From assembly GCF_001039355.2 (NCBI RefSeq), contig NW_019774325.1, forward strand, positions 483,407 to 547,406: a DNA stretch of 64,000 nucleotides. The letters run 5' to 3'. Made by a program: the position numbers and the translations under genes. The notes below the pieces were generated by a model. The model saw only the letters and a program-made list of their open reading frames with translations. It ran no database searches and had not been told where the DNA came from. Shown piece by piece: positions 22,401-34,329 of the stretch. Numbering within the stretch: position 1 is the first letter of the stretch; each line of letters opens with the position of its first letter. The stretch is from Lingula anatina. Lineage: Eukaryota > Brachiopoda > Lingulata > Lingulida > Lingulidae.

Positions 22401-23198
22401 TGATTTTGTTTTCTGTTATAGCCACTTACGTCCTCTCTTTCTCTCTCTCTCTCATTCCCTCTCTCTCTCTCTCTCATGGAACACTTAACAAATCTTTCTT
22501 AAAGCTGATTTATAATTTCCATTTAGAAATAAAAATATGTTTGATAATGTGATGAAAAAAATTATGTAGCCTTCACAAAAAAGAGATTTCTCTGCAGTCT
22601 CCTATTAACATTTCTGTTGTATTTGCCTAATGCTCATCATTGAATGTTTAATTTCCAGGAGTACAAGTTATTGTTTGAAGGGTCGGGCACAGGACCAGGA
22701 GAGAAAACTCTGGAAGACAAATTCTTTGAGCATGAGGTGACTTGGGCTTTTTTTTTCACCCTTCATAATTATTGCCAAAATAATATATATCCACAAATGC
22801 CTGAACGACTGAACAAAAGACCATTTTACCTCTTTCTGAAGCACTGTTTACTTTTTGTATCCCTACAAATTTGGTTTAAATCAGCAAAGAATATATGGTG
22901 ATTTTTTTTTTAATTCTGAAAATTTGTGAAGGTGTCATGGTGGAAAAAATACAGAATTAAAGGTGAATAAAAACAATGATTTGTCATATATTAAACTGTT
23001 TGATAATCTATAAAATCTCTTATTGTCTAATTCCAGGTGAAGTTGATGATAAACGGGTTTATGAACCAGTTCCACTTTGGCGTCTTCTACGGCTACGTGA
23101 AGCTGAAGGAGCAGGAATGTCGTAACATCATCTGGATAGCGGAGTGTGTCGCACAGAGACACCGGGCAAAAATAGACAGTTACATTCCTATATTCTAA
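19487..23198 (+). CDS. ATP6V0D1: V-type proton ATPase subunit d (V0 sector)
   Basis: Peripheral subunit of the membrane V0 sector that couples the proteolipid ring to the central stalk in proton pumping into lysosomes, endosomes and secretory vesicles. Seven exons: 19487-19607, 20284-20455, 20926-21104, 21357-21514, 22057-22233, 22659-22736, 23037-23198. They total 1,047 bases, 348 residues, against about 351 in vertebrate d1. All junctions are GT-AG with matching phase. Highly conserved blocks include [14 protein letters not shown] near the start, [75 protein letters not shown] and the terminal [16 protein letters not shown] to YIPIF. It is a single gene, orthologous to d1/d2 before their vertebrate split, so the d1 symbol is approximate. 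Confidence 0.97.
21600..21792 (-). repeat. Interspersed repeat family R1, copy 2
   Basis: Reverse-complement match to 10243-10385 (GGGAGCCAAAAATATCATT, CCCCTGGATCC, GATGGCAGTCTCATCCC). It lies in the intron after V-ATPase d exon 4. The open frames covering it on both strands are by-products. Confidence 0.65.
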
Positions 23199-23870
23199 TA
23201 TTATCAAGTGCTTGAGATTGTAATATACGTGGACTTATTACTGTGACTTAGTAACTTATTTTTTGGTGCTCGCCATGTTCTCGTTATTGCCAATAGATGG
23301 CAGGTCGGTATTATGGAAAAGATGTAAATTTCACGCTTTATTGAAAAAATGAGTATGAAAAATGGAAGTTGTAATTGGGTATTAAATTAGATATTAGTTA
23401 AAGTGTTTTGGGGTGAGTGGGTACTGCACGGAGGTTGAAAGTTGGTGCTGGTCACGGCTATTTCGTTTTTGATTTTTTTTTTCAATGTTTTTTGTTTTTC
23501 TCCTGAACATAAGAGGAGAATTGAGGATCCTGTGTCAAGCAGCACTCATGAAAGCTAGTGAACGAATCTGCAATTTGCCTTTTTATAAAGGCTTGAATGA
23601 TTCACAGAAGAGAATAAGACTGCAGCCTGTATAAAACTTTACTTTAACATTATGCTATATGTAAAGATGTGGAGACTTCACGACAGTCGGCTTAATAGTG
23701 TGATTCTCTAAATGGTCATATCAAGTTAGAGAAGTAAATATTCCCAATTGAAAAAAGGATATGACACGTTTATTTCAAGAGTTCTATCAATACCTATTTA
23801 ACAATGTTATACAGCAGTGAAAATGTGAATTTATGTTAAATAGTACAGCTGTAAAAACTGTTAGTGCAAT

Positions 23871-23876
23871 AATAAA
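23871..23876 (+). terminator. Poly(A) signal of V-ATPase subunit d
   Basis: AATAAA about 670 bases after the stop, with a second AATAAA at 23916-23921 and a TG-rich stretch after it. This fits the end of a 0.7-kb 3' untranslated region. The interval 23199-23967 holds nothing else recognised. Confidence 0.55.
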
Positions 23877-24297
23877 GTCTGTGGACTGTGTTTATATGTA
23901 AATCTGAACGGTGTAAATAAAAGAAATAAAAAGTTCCCGTCACTTGGCAGTGTCTTTTTTATCACCTTTAAAAGATGAAGTCCTCATCCAAGGTTGTTCT
24001 TGACAGTTGACGTTTGCAAAACATGCAATTTCAATACTAGATTTATGTTTGTTTTCTTAGGGCAATTGGGATGTTTTCGCAAAAAAAAACCGGTTTTCCA
24101 GACCTTTTGAAAGTAAACTTGTTAAACTTACAAGAGAACCGCATCGCGTAAGATGCATTCCGTTATTATTTTGAAAATGACCTGTACTCTTCAATCTATG
24201 GTACATATCTATTGGTCGTTCTGAAAGGAACTAAAATGCTTCCAACATCAGATGATGGCAAAAGTTTTTCAGTTTGTAAAATTTCACCTCCCTTCTT

Positions 24298-25149
24298 TTA
24301 AAATGCAGCACTTAATTGCATTCCGCCGTCTACCGCCACAACGGCCCCCGTCATAAACCGCGCGCTGTCTGAGGCAACAGCGACTATCATGTCGCTTATG
24401 TCATCTGGCTGGCCATATCTTCCTATGGGATGAGCGTCCTTTAGCTGCCGCGTAAACTTTGAGAAAATGAAAAACGAGAAATTCATTTTTAAAGATGTTG
24501 TAATAAAAATTAAGGTTATTGGATGATAGATTATATGTTATTAATGTGACATGTGTTTACTAATTATACAACAAAAGTACAGTATAAAACACCTAGGCAC
24601 AAATTGCTGATATGTCCCACAGATAAATGGAATCATAAACGTTCTTTTGAGAGCACACAGTCAGTAATTAAGAAAAAAATTAAGAGCACTGTGAACAACA
24701 CGAAGGCTAAAACTTGTTCTGTTATGTGAGTTACCACAGTAGATATTTTTCAAACACCCTCTAAAATATTTAAATGTTGTAGTGGTAATAACTTCGACTT
24801 CTTTGCTTTCGTTTCAATTTATTGTAACATTGTTTAAATCCCATATAAGGGAAGCCTCTGCTAAGCCGCTCTCCAATGTTGGAAGTAATGAGAAAAGAAA
24901 ATTGATTAAAGATCAACTTGGCAGTAAGGAATTTTCCTTTTACTCTGCAAAACAGTCTTGTGTTTCAAAAGAGACTTTACAAAGAAAAAAAGTCGCGGTG
25001 TCCTTACTGCTTTAATGGTCTCCGGGTCAACCCCTGCGTTAGGTAGGATGTCTGTGTCCACGTAGCCGGGACTGGAAAAACAGAAAACTCTACTTTATAT
25101 TCTCTACTACTAATATTCTGTACTAATATATATTATCTACTACCGTTAT

Positions 25150-25227
<78 letters not shown>

Positions 25228-26446
25228 TCCAGATCCGTGGAGCACCCTCCAAATAATCCTGGATCCGCCCCTGATTGAGCTTCAATAAATATATTACATA
25301 TGATTAAACGACATACATAAAGTAGAAATGGTATGTTTATTAAGTTTATACACAAACTGGGTATCATCAATAGTAAAAGAAATATGTGAAAATCATTAAG
25401 CCTTTACCTGATGCAGTTGACACGCACTTGTTTGGGGCCCAAATCTATGGACGGGAAATAATATAAAGCACTATTAGTACATAATTATATGTATTCAAGT
25501 CGAGCTGGTGAACAGGAAAACCCCGACTACACCATTTTCATGTTAGCCTCAGTGGGTGAATTTCGAAAGTTTATCCTTTGAGATTTACTTTCACAAAGGG
25601 CGTATACACATGTGCGCGGAGTTTTTCACGTATATTACATTCAGATGTGTATACCCCGTAACTATCAAGTCTTATTATAATATTTATTATAATATAAATG
25701 AATTAGGCGTTAACCAGCACTGTCCGCATTTCTTTTAGCACTAACGCCCAACAAACCCACGAAATAACCAACACATCGTACAATTATTTACATTGAAGCA
25801 CCAACAAACCGACATGTACACCTAACACTAACATTCGTCCGTTCTGGTAGTGCTGGTTAATTTGTGGTTAAGGTGTTTGAGGTGGTTGCTAGTGCTTAAA
25901 GATCTACGGGTAGTGTTAGTAAACGTCTAATCCGTTTATAAGACCTGATTATGCTAGCAAGGCGGTAATGGTTTGCATCGTTTTTCAGTAAGATGCTAAA
26001 TTTGATGCATGAAATCTTTTTTTTTTTTTTAAGAGGACGTCAACTCACGCAGGGCTGCAGACTTTGTGAAATGCTCCAATGCAGCCTTAGATACGCCATA
26101 AGTCAGTCTTATGCTTCCCTGAAACAGGAGAAACGTATTTATAAAAATAATTAAAATTCACATCAACCTCCAGCTCTAATAAAATACCCTTTTAATTATA
26201 TTCTATGATGCCAAGTGATGAGTTCTAATATAACGGGAGTGAAAATATAGCTTAGGATGTATCTATTAACTAAGGTTTTCCGACGCCCATTGGAAAATTA
26301 TGGTCTTTTAAAAAGACGAACTGAAGAACAAAAACCTTGGTAAAAAAACGGGTCGTTGTTGAAGATCTGGGGTTCAGTGGTCAGCAGCGCTTATTCTTAC
26401 ATTTTATTAAATGTACCTCGTGCATGAATTTGAAATAACATTTAAG

Positions 26447-26503
<57 letters not shown>

Positions 26504-28217
26504 GTAGAGAGAAATAAAACTTACTGGCACCACGGCGGCTGGGCTCGAAATATTCACTACATTTCCTGGGAAATAAGAAAGAAAGTAATTTTAATTTTTT
26601 CCGGTAATGTTTTGTACCTGAATCAGCAGTTGAATTCAACTATCGGACGAAGTGTAAATTTGTGTGACGTGCATGATGACTTACATCATGTAATGGAGGA
26701 AGGCGCAGCATTTTAATGATAAATAACAAAACTATATCAATTTTTTAAATAAATGAATCCCATCTCAAGTCCTGACGAAAATCAACACTAGCGGAAAGTA
26801 TCAGATTTACAAATCGTCAGTGAAAACAACATCAGTCATCTTTCAAGATTAGCTCACTAATATAAACTAATTCTCACGCACATGTACAAACAGACACGCA
26901 AAAACACGCGTGTGCACACGCAAAACACACAAAGCACACGAACACTACCTTTAGTAGCCACAAGATACGGAACAGCAAGGTGAGTAAGATACACAGCCGC
27001 ACGGAAATTAATATTCATAACCCGGTCAAAGTTGGCCATGTCCAGATTTTCTATAGTGTCCAGCAAGAATACCCCGGCATTGTTGACCTAAGCAGGAAAA
27101 TAAATGTTCTGACACCAATGTAGCTATAACGCTGAAGTGGTGTTTTTTATTTTTTATTTTATATTATTATTTTTTTAATTTGCCTGGGATCTCTTTAGAA
27201 GTCATGTGAAGCCATGCACTTCTACTTAGACAGCACGGTTATCAAGGCTGGCCTAATTTTTTGGATCGATATTTAAAATCTAATGCAAATATCGTGAAGG
27301 CTGTACATAACATTAGAATTCGATTCAAGTGGAATAAGTGAATATTTACCAAAATGTCTAACTGATTAAACTTTTCGACAGTTTTTTCTAGGATTTCTGA
27401 TGCTATTTCTTCCTGGGATATATCTCCTGGCACCAGAAATATCTGGAATTGAATATTCTTTATTTGAATTTCAATCCATTACGTTTTTCTCTCTTCCTGA
27501 ACCAACCAAATACTTCGTTTCTGAACAAATTAATTAAGTGTGCACGTCAGCTGCATGTGAATGCAAGTTGAGTCTGCATTTCTGTTTGAGTGTCTGTACT
27601 TGTGCGTGTGGGTTTAGGCTATTTATAATATAATATGTGTGTGAGAGAGAGAGAGAGAGAGAGACCATTTCACTGTTCAGACCAGTTTCCCTGCATTTCG
27701 TGGCGGTTTCTTCCAGTTTATCCACGTTTCTTCCACTGAGTGCCAGACGACATCCTTGTTTAGCAAACTGCACCGCCACCGAGGCTCCTATCCCGCCACT
27801 GGCGCCTGGAATGTTTTAATTTAAGTTTAAATTAAAATATAAAAATAACACCCTAAGAGCGACTGGTACAAATCATTGCAAACACTGGGACTGTTTCTGC
27901 GTCGAGAACGTCGTCCGTCTCTCGTTACTTTGCACAGACATTCTGATTTCCATTTACAGGTGATAATCTCCCCATATTGTGACACCGTACTTTCGAATAT
28001 TTCCTCCATGTACTTATCATTTAGGTCCCCGGACTTCCAATTCTAAGACAACATATACCTACCACTTCTCGCACACCGGTCGATGGATTAGGACCGAAGT
28101 TTTAATTGTGGTTAAGCACACTGCTTCTCATTTTGAAAACCTGGGACATTAATGCAGCTGTAGAATATTCAAAATCATACCTGTGATGAGAACCACCTTG
28201 TCTCGTAGACCGGCCAT
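24298..28217 (-). CDS. Classical short-chain dehydrogenase/reductase, paralogue A (FabG-like)
   Basis: NAD(P)-dependent oxidoreductase of the classical SDR family; the substrate cannot be read from sequence. Nine coding exons, transcript order: 28217-28181, 27805-27666, 27442-27350, 27087-26949, 26565-26525, 26118-26049, 25444-25408, 25071-25008, 24456-24298. They sum to 780 bases, 259 residues. Visible motifs are TGASGGIG cofactor loop (12-19), NNAG (92-95), an active-site Asn in MNINF (117), Ser144, and YGVSK giving Tyr157 and Lys161. GRN after the second strand suggests NADP(H). The C-terminal GAVVAVDGGM is typical. Exon 2 ends directly at a CT microsatellite, so its donor is GTCTCT. An intact paralogue with the same exon sizes lies at 34330-41023. 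Confidence 0.92.
25154..25226. repeat. (CT)n and (TA)n microsatellites in SDR-A intron
   Basis: About 36 bases of CT followed by about 28 of TA. Just after them (about 25240-25275) is a scrap resembling a repeat with GGATCCGCCCCTG, a sequence also present in the elements at 31613 and 41232. Other simple repeats in this gene include an (AAT)n array at about 26449-26502. Confidence 0.85.
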
Positions 28218-29262
28218 AGCTTTATCTACAGGGCAGAATTACATCATAACAGCCGAAAGTTATCGCCAATTAAACAGTGTTATCTCACGTATCGTTTTGG
28301 TTCTGACATGTCTGGGACATATAATAATTCAAAAGCGTTTTCGGTAATTTCACTAAATGTGTGTGTATGTGTGCGTGTGTGTGTGTGAGTGTGTTTAGGT
28401 TCGTAATTTTACATAAAACTTTGTGTAAAGTCTAAAGAGGTAAAGTCAATCTGTTAAACTGATTAATAAGTTCAGTTCAAGAATCCTTTGCCTTGGTCTG
28501 AGATTAAATAGTGGATTTTCCCACAGATCTCGAGAATGTAACTGAACAAGCAACGACCGAGTGAACATTACATGATTGATGTTGATTCACCGTATAGATC
28601 TTGATAAAAATAGAAGTATATATATATACATATTGATGCACCTTGAAAGATCCACATTATAGTTGTTAAATACAATCCGAGCTTTCGGCCCCTGGGCTTT
28701 CTTCGGGGATTTCTTTCTTCTGTCAGCCAGCTGCTGGTCAAGATTGGGTTGCCCGAGCGAAAAAAGTTGTTGCAAAACGCAACAGTGGATATCGAGCCCT
28801 TCGCCCCCCCCCCCCCCTCCCTCCCTCGCCCTAGTATATTTGATCGTAGACAAAAATTAGCTGTCATCTTGGTCGCAGTTCACGACGGAGAGACCGTAAT
28901 ACACAGTTGTTCTTCCTCCATTCTGACAGTAAACTTGTTGGGAATTTCATTTGTCTGTGCCACTTGCAACATTAACCACTGCATTTTCATACTTTGAAAC
29001 TATTCTCGACTATTTTATCAATGCTGTGCTCAATTGCAATCACAGTAGATGAGTTATTTCCTCGACAGCGCGTTCTGAAGATAAATATCAAGTGTGATTG
29101 AACATGGGTTGGCTTGTGCCGTGCTTGCTTCTAAAGACAAAAACGCTTGCCTGGTCTTACACAGAGAGCTATAAAAGCACGTCCACAAGACAGTTAGCCG
29201 CATAACATCAGTTTTAACATTAACTCAGCCGGAAATTAAATTTGTGACAGCAGTGTAATAAC
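28218..29262. promoter_or_regulatory. Head-to-head interval between SDR-A and small gene A
   Basis: About 1 kb between divergent starts. A TATAAAA box lies at 29170-29176, 87 bases before the small-gene ATG, and is a good core promoter candidate for it. The middle (about 28650-28860) contains a C-rich tract and a CCAGGGGCCGAAAGCTCGG-like segment on the minus strand, which looks like an old repeat. Proline- or glycine-rich frames there are artefacts of the C tract. Confidence 0.5.
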
Positions 29263-30827
29263 ATGACAGACAGTCAGACAGCGTGCGCCATGGAAAGTCG
29301 TATGTATTTTTTTTTTAATTTTTTTTAATTTGTCATCAAAATTAAATAAGTAAATAAATAAAACAAATGGATACGTATTTACAACAGAATAAATGTATAA
29401 CTTTTATTATTGTATTACTTTTAATGCCATGTTTATCTTTTTTTTTTCTTGACAAAGGAATATACTGTTAAGGTATACCTGATAAGAAGAACTGATATAA
29501 CTGATTAGAAGAAACTCACTTGTTATCTATTGCTTTGCAATTAGTATTTAAATGAGTTGCTGCGACTGTGACATGCAGATAGATTCTCTGTAGATCATGT
29601 GTATAAATGCTGAATGTTTGGACCTAATAACGGGGCTTAAGAATTGTAACTGAATATGTGACTCTGTGGTTATATTCCCACTCCCATGCATCAGTGACAA
29701 GTGAAATATTAGAAGAACCTGTATTGGGAGGAACATGGACCCCTATAATACGTGTTTACATTGACCCAACAAACGGTCACATTAAAAAAAAATTACCAAG
29801 GTGTTGTCGTGTTTCTATAGATTGTTAATACGAGCGTTCGCTCCTGCGTGCGGTGAGAATTAATGTTCGTGGGCATGTTTTTGCATGTGTAGGCCTAAAG
29901 CTGCATATATGAAGACGGGTTCGTGTGTGTCCTTATGTGCACTGGTGTGTTTGACAGAGAGAGAGAGAGAAAGAGTGAGAGAGAGAGCACTCAAAAATCT
30001 ATTTCACAAAACTACAGGATTATAGACATTGAGGCAGGTAACTGTCGTTTGCTTCTTCCACTTTGTTAATATATCTTTTCCAGAGAACCCCAGACGCTCA
30101 GGAATAACCGCATACAGAGATGTGGGCACAGATATTACCAGGACTGGAGGTAGATATGGAGAGGTGTTAGCCTATTGAATTATTTATTATGATGGATGTA
30201 GTGACTTTTTTCTGTTAACCCATATAAATTTATTTATTATCAGGTGTTTACCTATCAAAGTAAAAAAAAAAACACTAGCTATCACACTATCTGCCCTGTT
30301 GTTGTCGTCGGCAGTACAAAAATACGAACGTTTTTCACACCATTGTATTATACTTACAGGACCCACAAGACTTAATGGAAGACTGATAGCAACCATGGAT
30401 GTCGGCACACAAACAGATGACTGTAAGTGTTAAATATTATTAATACCTTTTTAATTTTGTAAGAATGTGAACACTTTCCCTATCTTTCTACCTTTTATTT
30501 TTTCATTTTTACTGTCTGTTTCACTGACTGTGTGTCTGCTTGTCTGTCTGTTTGTCTGTCTGCCTGTCTGTCTGTTTGTGGTGTTGGCTCACGGTTAAAA
30601 TACACTTTATCAAATGTAATGGAGTTGAAGTATGTCAGCACTATCCCCCATTACTCACTAAGTCACGTCATTTTCAGAAAATTCTGGACATGGGGGTCAG
30701 TCTGACCAAGCAGTCCACCCAAGAAATTGTAACAGAGAACGAACGCCCTGTGGTGACCCTCGTCCCATGTGACCCCACTGACCAGTGTGACCATAGACTG
30801 GACACTGACAACACCAGGAAGATATAG
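29263..30827 (+). CDS. Small unknown protein, duplicated gene copy A
   Basis: Not recognised. Four exon-like blocks conserved with copy B: 29263-29299 (MTDSQTACAMES), 30084-30149 (RRSGITAYRDVGTDITRTG), 30360-30422 (RLNGRLIATMDVGTQTDD) and an open block 30678-30827 (ILDMGVSLTKQSTQ to DNTRKI). Junctions 1-2 and 2-3 are GT-AG and in phase. The protein shows a loose repeat, D[VM]G[TV]. GTQTD resembles dynein light chain LC8 binding sites (TQT core), which is suggestive only. Splicing exon 3 to exon 4 at the evident sites gives an immediate TAA here, yet exon 4 stays open in another phase. The coding end is therefore unsettled: either a peptide of about 57 residues or an unseen splice. A TATA box lies upstream, and AATAAA is at 31249. 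Confidence 0.5.
30540..30582. repeat. (TGTC)n microsatellite in small gene A
   Basis: Imperfect CTGT/TGTC repeats within about 135 bases of intron 3 that have no counterpart in copy B. The frame that begins here and runs into exon 4 starts inside this repeat, so its ATG is not credible. Confidence 0.8.
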
Positions 30828-31612
30828 AGAGCACCTGCTGTCTTTATATTGCCATAGCAAACAACACGGTTATATAGAAACAGCTTCTAAACAGTGCAAT
30901 TATAACAAAAAGTTAATGTAATTTATTATTCTTAATTATCATCTAACGATATCTAAGGTATTTTAGATTATAGCTGCTATTAGAAAGTTATTCATGCATC
31001 ATTTTTCTTTTGACGTGTACCAAACTGTTGATAAAATTTCGGTCATATTGTTGACCTAAGCAACTTTATGTTTTGCCAGTGCGGGATTCTTTCGTCAAAT
31101 TTCTCTAGGAAAATGGGCTGCACATTTAGATAAATAGTATTAATACAGGGCGTCTCCTATTATTAAAAATAGCTAAATAACTTGTCTGTTATATGGGTTA
31201 GAAAGTTTTAAAAATACCAGCATAGAACATGTAACTTCATTGCTTTTTAATAAATAAAGTTTGGTATTCTAGTACTGCTCTTGCCCTATTTGCCCAAATG
31301 CAGTCAATAACCCCAGTGCCATTTTTAAGCATTTTTGCTTTCTTTAATTTATGTTTCATTAATTTATTAATATTTCTCATTAAATTAATTTTTTTGGGGG
31401 GTGGGGTGGGGTATTAGCTTATTTGTCATGTTTTTTAGCTACTGGCATTTGTAAGAAAATAACACCTTTCTTTGGGCGTTTTTCCATTTTAATTTTTAAG
31501 CCATCTTGCTCAACACCGAACCCTTGACCTCCATAATAGAACGCTGTATACTGTCTGCATTGAAAATGACGTATTCGTAAACACCAATACTACTGAAATG
31601 GGCATAAATGTA

Positions 31613-31825
31613 GAGGGGCGGATCCAGAAAGGGGGGGTCCGCAAATGCGAAGCCGACCCCCCCCCCCCCCCCCCCCTTCCACTTCCCAATTGTCGTGGTT
31701 TTGGTATTTTAGAAGGCGAACGGCATCATTTGGTACGGTTTACACTATGATTCTACTGGTCAAAATTCTAATTTAAAGAGGGGACCAGAAATCGAAATCG
31801 GGGGCCCTCTAAATCTGCCACTGTT
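31613..31825. mobile_element. Interspersed repeat family R2, copy 1
   Basis: GGGGCGGATCCAGAAAGGGGG, a C homopolymer, TTTTAGAAGGCGAACGG, TTTGGTACGGTTT and GAGGGGACCAGAAATCGAA recur in the same order at 41232-41470. It is a short non-coding element inserted between the two small genes. The surrounding 30828-32139 shows no other feature beyond the first small gene's 3' region. Confidence 0.7.
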
Positions 31826-32189
31826 AAATAAAATAGGAATCCCCTTAATATGAAGGTAAAATAAATGTTATTCTAAGGAATCGCGACGGATTTACTTTTT
31901 ACAACATAAAATCAACAGAACATTTCTAATATAAATTTTCAAAAAGACACCAGAGAGCAAATGAAATAAAATCAACCATACGGTAGGCTTTATCGATTTC
32001 ACCTAATTGGTTTTCTCAAACATCGCACTTTACACGCATGCGCAGTTGTTTTAGGTCTCTGTAGACGGGCTTTTATAACCTAAAATTAGCCAAGTACAGA
32101 GTGCGCAAATAGAGCAAAAAGGCTCAAGACAGGCATTGAGGTAACATTCACTCTGCCAGAAATTAATTTTGTGACAGCAGTGCAATAAC

Positions 32190-33359
32190 ATGACGGACAG
32201 TCAGACAGCGTGCGCCATGGAAAGTCGTATGTATTACTTTTAATTCCATGTTTATTTATTTATTTAATTTTTTTAACAAAGGAATATTACTTGTTTACAT
32301 TGACCCAACAAACGATCACATTAAAAAAATATTACCAAGATGTTGTCGTGTGTCTGTCGATCGTTATACGAGCGTTCGCTCGTGCGTGTGGTGAGAATTA
32401 ATGTTCGTGCGCGTGCTTTTGCTTGTGTAGGCCTATAGCTGCATATATGAAGACGGGTTCGTGTGTGTCCTTAAGTGCACGGGTGTGTTTGAGAGAGAGA
32501 GAGAGAGATGGAGAGAGAGAAAGCACACTCGAAAATCTAGTTCACAAAACTACAGGTTTATAGACATTGAGGCAGGTAACTTTGCCCCTCCCCCCCTCCC
32601 CGTGCTTTAAAAATCGCACGTACGTCCCACTTGTGAATTCATTGTGAATTCCGTGCGAGGGGAGCACACACACCATCATCAGAACTGAACAAACTGGAGT
32701 GCATTATATCAGACGGAGTTAGATACTACACTTTGTTATTATATCTATTCCAGAGAACCCCAGACGCTCAGGAATCATCGCATACAGAGATGTGGGCACA
32801 GATATGACCAGGACTGGAGGTAGATATGGAGAGGTGTTAGCCTATTGAATTATATTTATGATGGATGTAGTGATTTTCTTCTGTTAACCCATATAAATTT
32901 ATTATTTATCCAGTGTTTAGTTATCAAGATTTAAAAAAAACACCAGCCCTCACACTATCTGCCCCGTTTTTGTTATCAACAGTCCTTCAACTTAAAAAAT
33001 ACGAACGTTTTTCATACAGTTGTATTATACTTCCAGGACCCACAAGACTGAATGGAAGACTAATAGCTACAATGGATGTCGGCACACAGACAGATGACTG
33101 TAAGTGTCAAATTATGGTCCCTTTTTTAAATATAAAAATGTGCACACTTTCCCTATCTCTCCCCCTTTCTCCATTACTCACTGAGTCATGTCAGTTTCAG
33201 GGAATTCTGGACATGGGGGTCAGTCTGACCAAGCAGTCCACCCAAGACATTGTAACAGAGGCGAGACACCCTGTGGCGACCCGCGTCCCATGTGACCCCA
33301 CTGACCAGTGTGACCAGTGTGACCATAGACTGGACACTGACAACACCAGGAAGATATAG
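32190..33359 (+). CDS. Small unknown protein, duplicated gene copy B
   Basis: Copy of 29263-30827 within a direct repeat (about 29205-31444 against 32140-34021). Blocks are 32190-32226, 32754-32819, 33037-33099 and 33201-33359. Exons 1-3 splice in phase and encode nearly the same peptide, with changes such as ITAY to IIAY. The last block is open through GILDMGVSLTKQSTQ to DNTRKI and carries an in-frame 9-base insertion (QCD duplicated) relative to copy A, which supports that frame. Here intron 3 is short (101 bases) and also open in the exon-3 frame, so retaining it would join the two parts. Splicing instead gives a tryptophan and a different frame. Function unknown. Confidence 0.5.
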
Positions 33360-34329
33360 AGAGCACCTGCTGTCTTTATATTGCCATAGCAAACAACTCG
33401 ATTATATAGAAACAGCTTCTAAACAGTGCATTGTAATTATAACAAAAAGATAGTGTAATTTATTATTCTTAATTATTAGCTAACAATATCTAAGACATTA
33501 TGGATTCAAGCTGCTATTGGAAAGTGATTCATGCATCATTTTTTTTTATTTCTTTATTATTTTTTTTTTTATTTATTTTTATTTTTATTTTTTTTTTTGA
33601 CGTGTACCAAACTGTTGATAAAATTTCGGTCATATTGTTGACCTAAGCAACTTCATGTTTTGCCAGTGCGTGATTCTTTCGTCAAAACTTCTTTAGGAAA
33701 ATGTGCAAGGGCTGCACATTTAGAAAAATAGTATTTCTACAGGACGTCTCCTAGTAATTAAAAATAGCTTAATAATGTCTCTAGCATAATTAACCAGCAA
33801 AGAATATGTAACTTTATTGGTTTTTAATAAATAATTTAATAAAATCTAGTACGCTCATGCCAAATTTGCCCAAAAGTTGTCAATAACCCAAAAGCCGTTT
33901 TTAGGCATTTTTGTTTGAATTTATGTTTCATTAGTTTATTAATATTTTACATTAAATTTAATTTTTTTTGGGGGGGGGTTGGGGGGGGTGGTAGCTTATT
34001 TGTCATGTTTAGTAGCTACTAGCTAAAAGATGAAGCCCTCTTCCAAGGTTGTTCTTGACAATTGACGTTTGCTTAACATGTAATTTCAATACTAGATTCA
34101 TGTTGGTTTTCCTGAGGGAAATGAGACGTCTTTGCGAAAAAAAACGCAATTTTTCAGACCTTTGGTAGCAAAAACTATTCAGATCTCAGCAGACACGCAT
34201 CACGTTAGATTTCGAAATGATACCTGTATTCTACATCTTTGCTGTAAATCTATTGTTCGTTCTGAAAGGAAGTAAAACGCTTCCAACATCAGTCTTTTGC
34301 AAAAGTTTGTAAAATTCCACCTCCCTTCT

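Noticed and set aside
28568-28997. Several frames around the C-rich tract between SDR-A and small gene A
   Set aside because: Gly- or Pro-rich artefacts of a C homopolymer. Frames on both strands are equally open, and no domain is present.
30663-33392. Minus-strand frames opposite the last exon block of the small genes
   Set aside because: The 9-base in-frame insertion suits either strand. The plus strand, however, matches the conserved upstream exons and ends with a shared stop, so the minus frames are taken as shadows.
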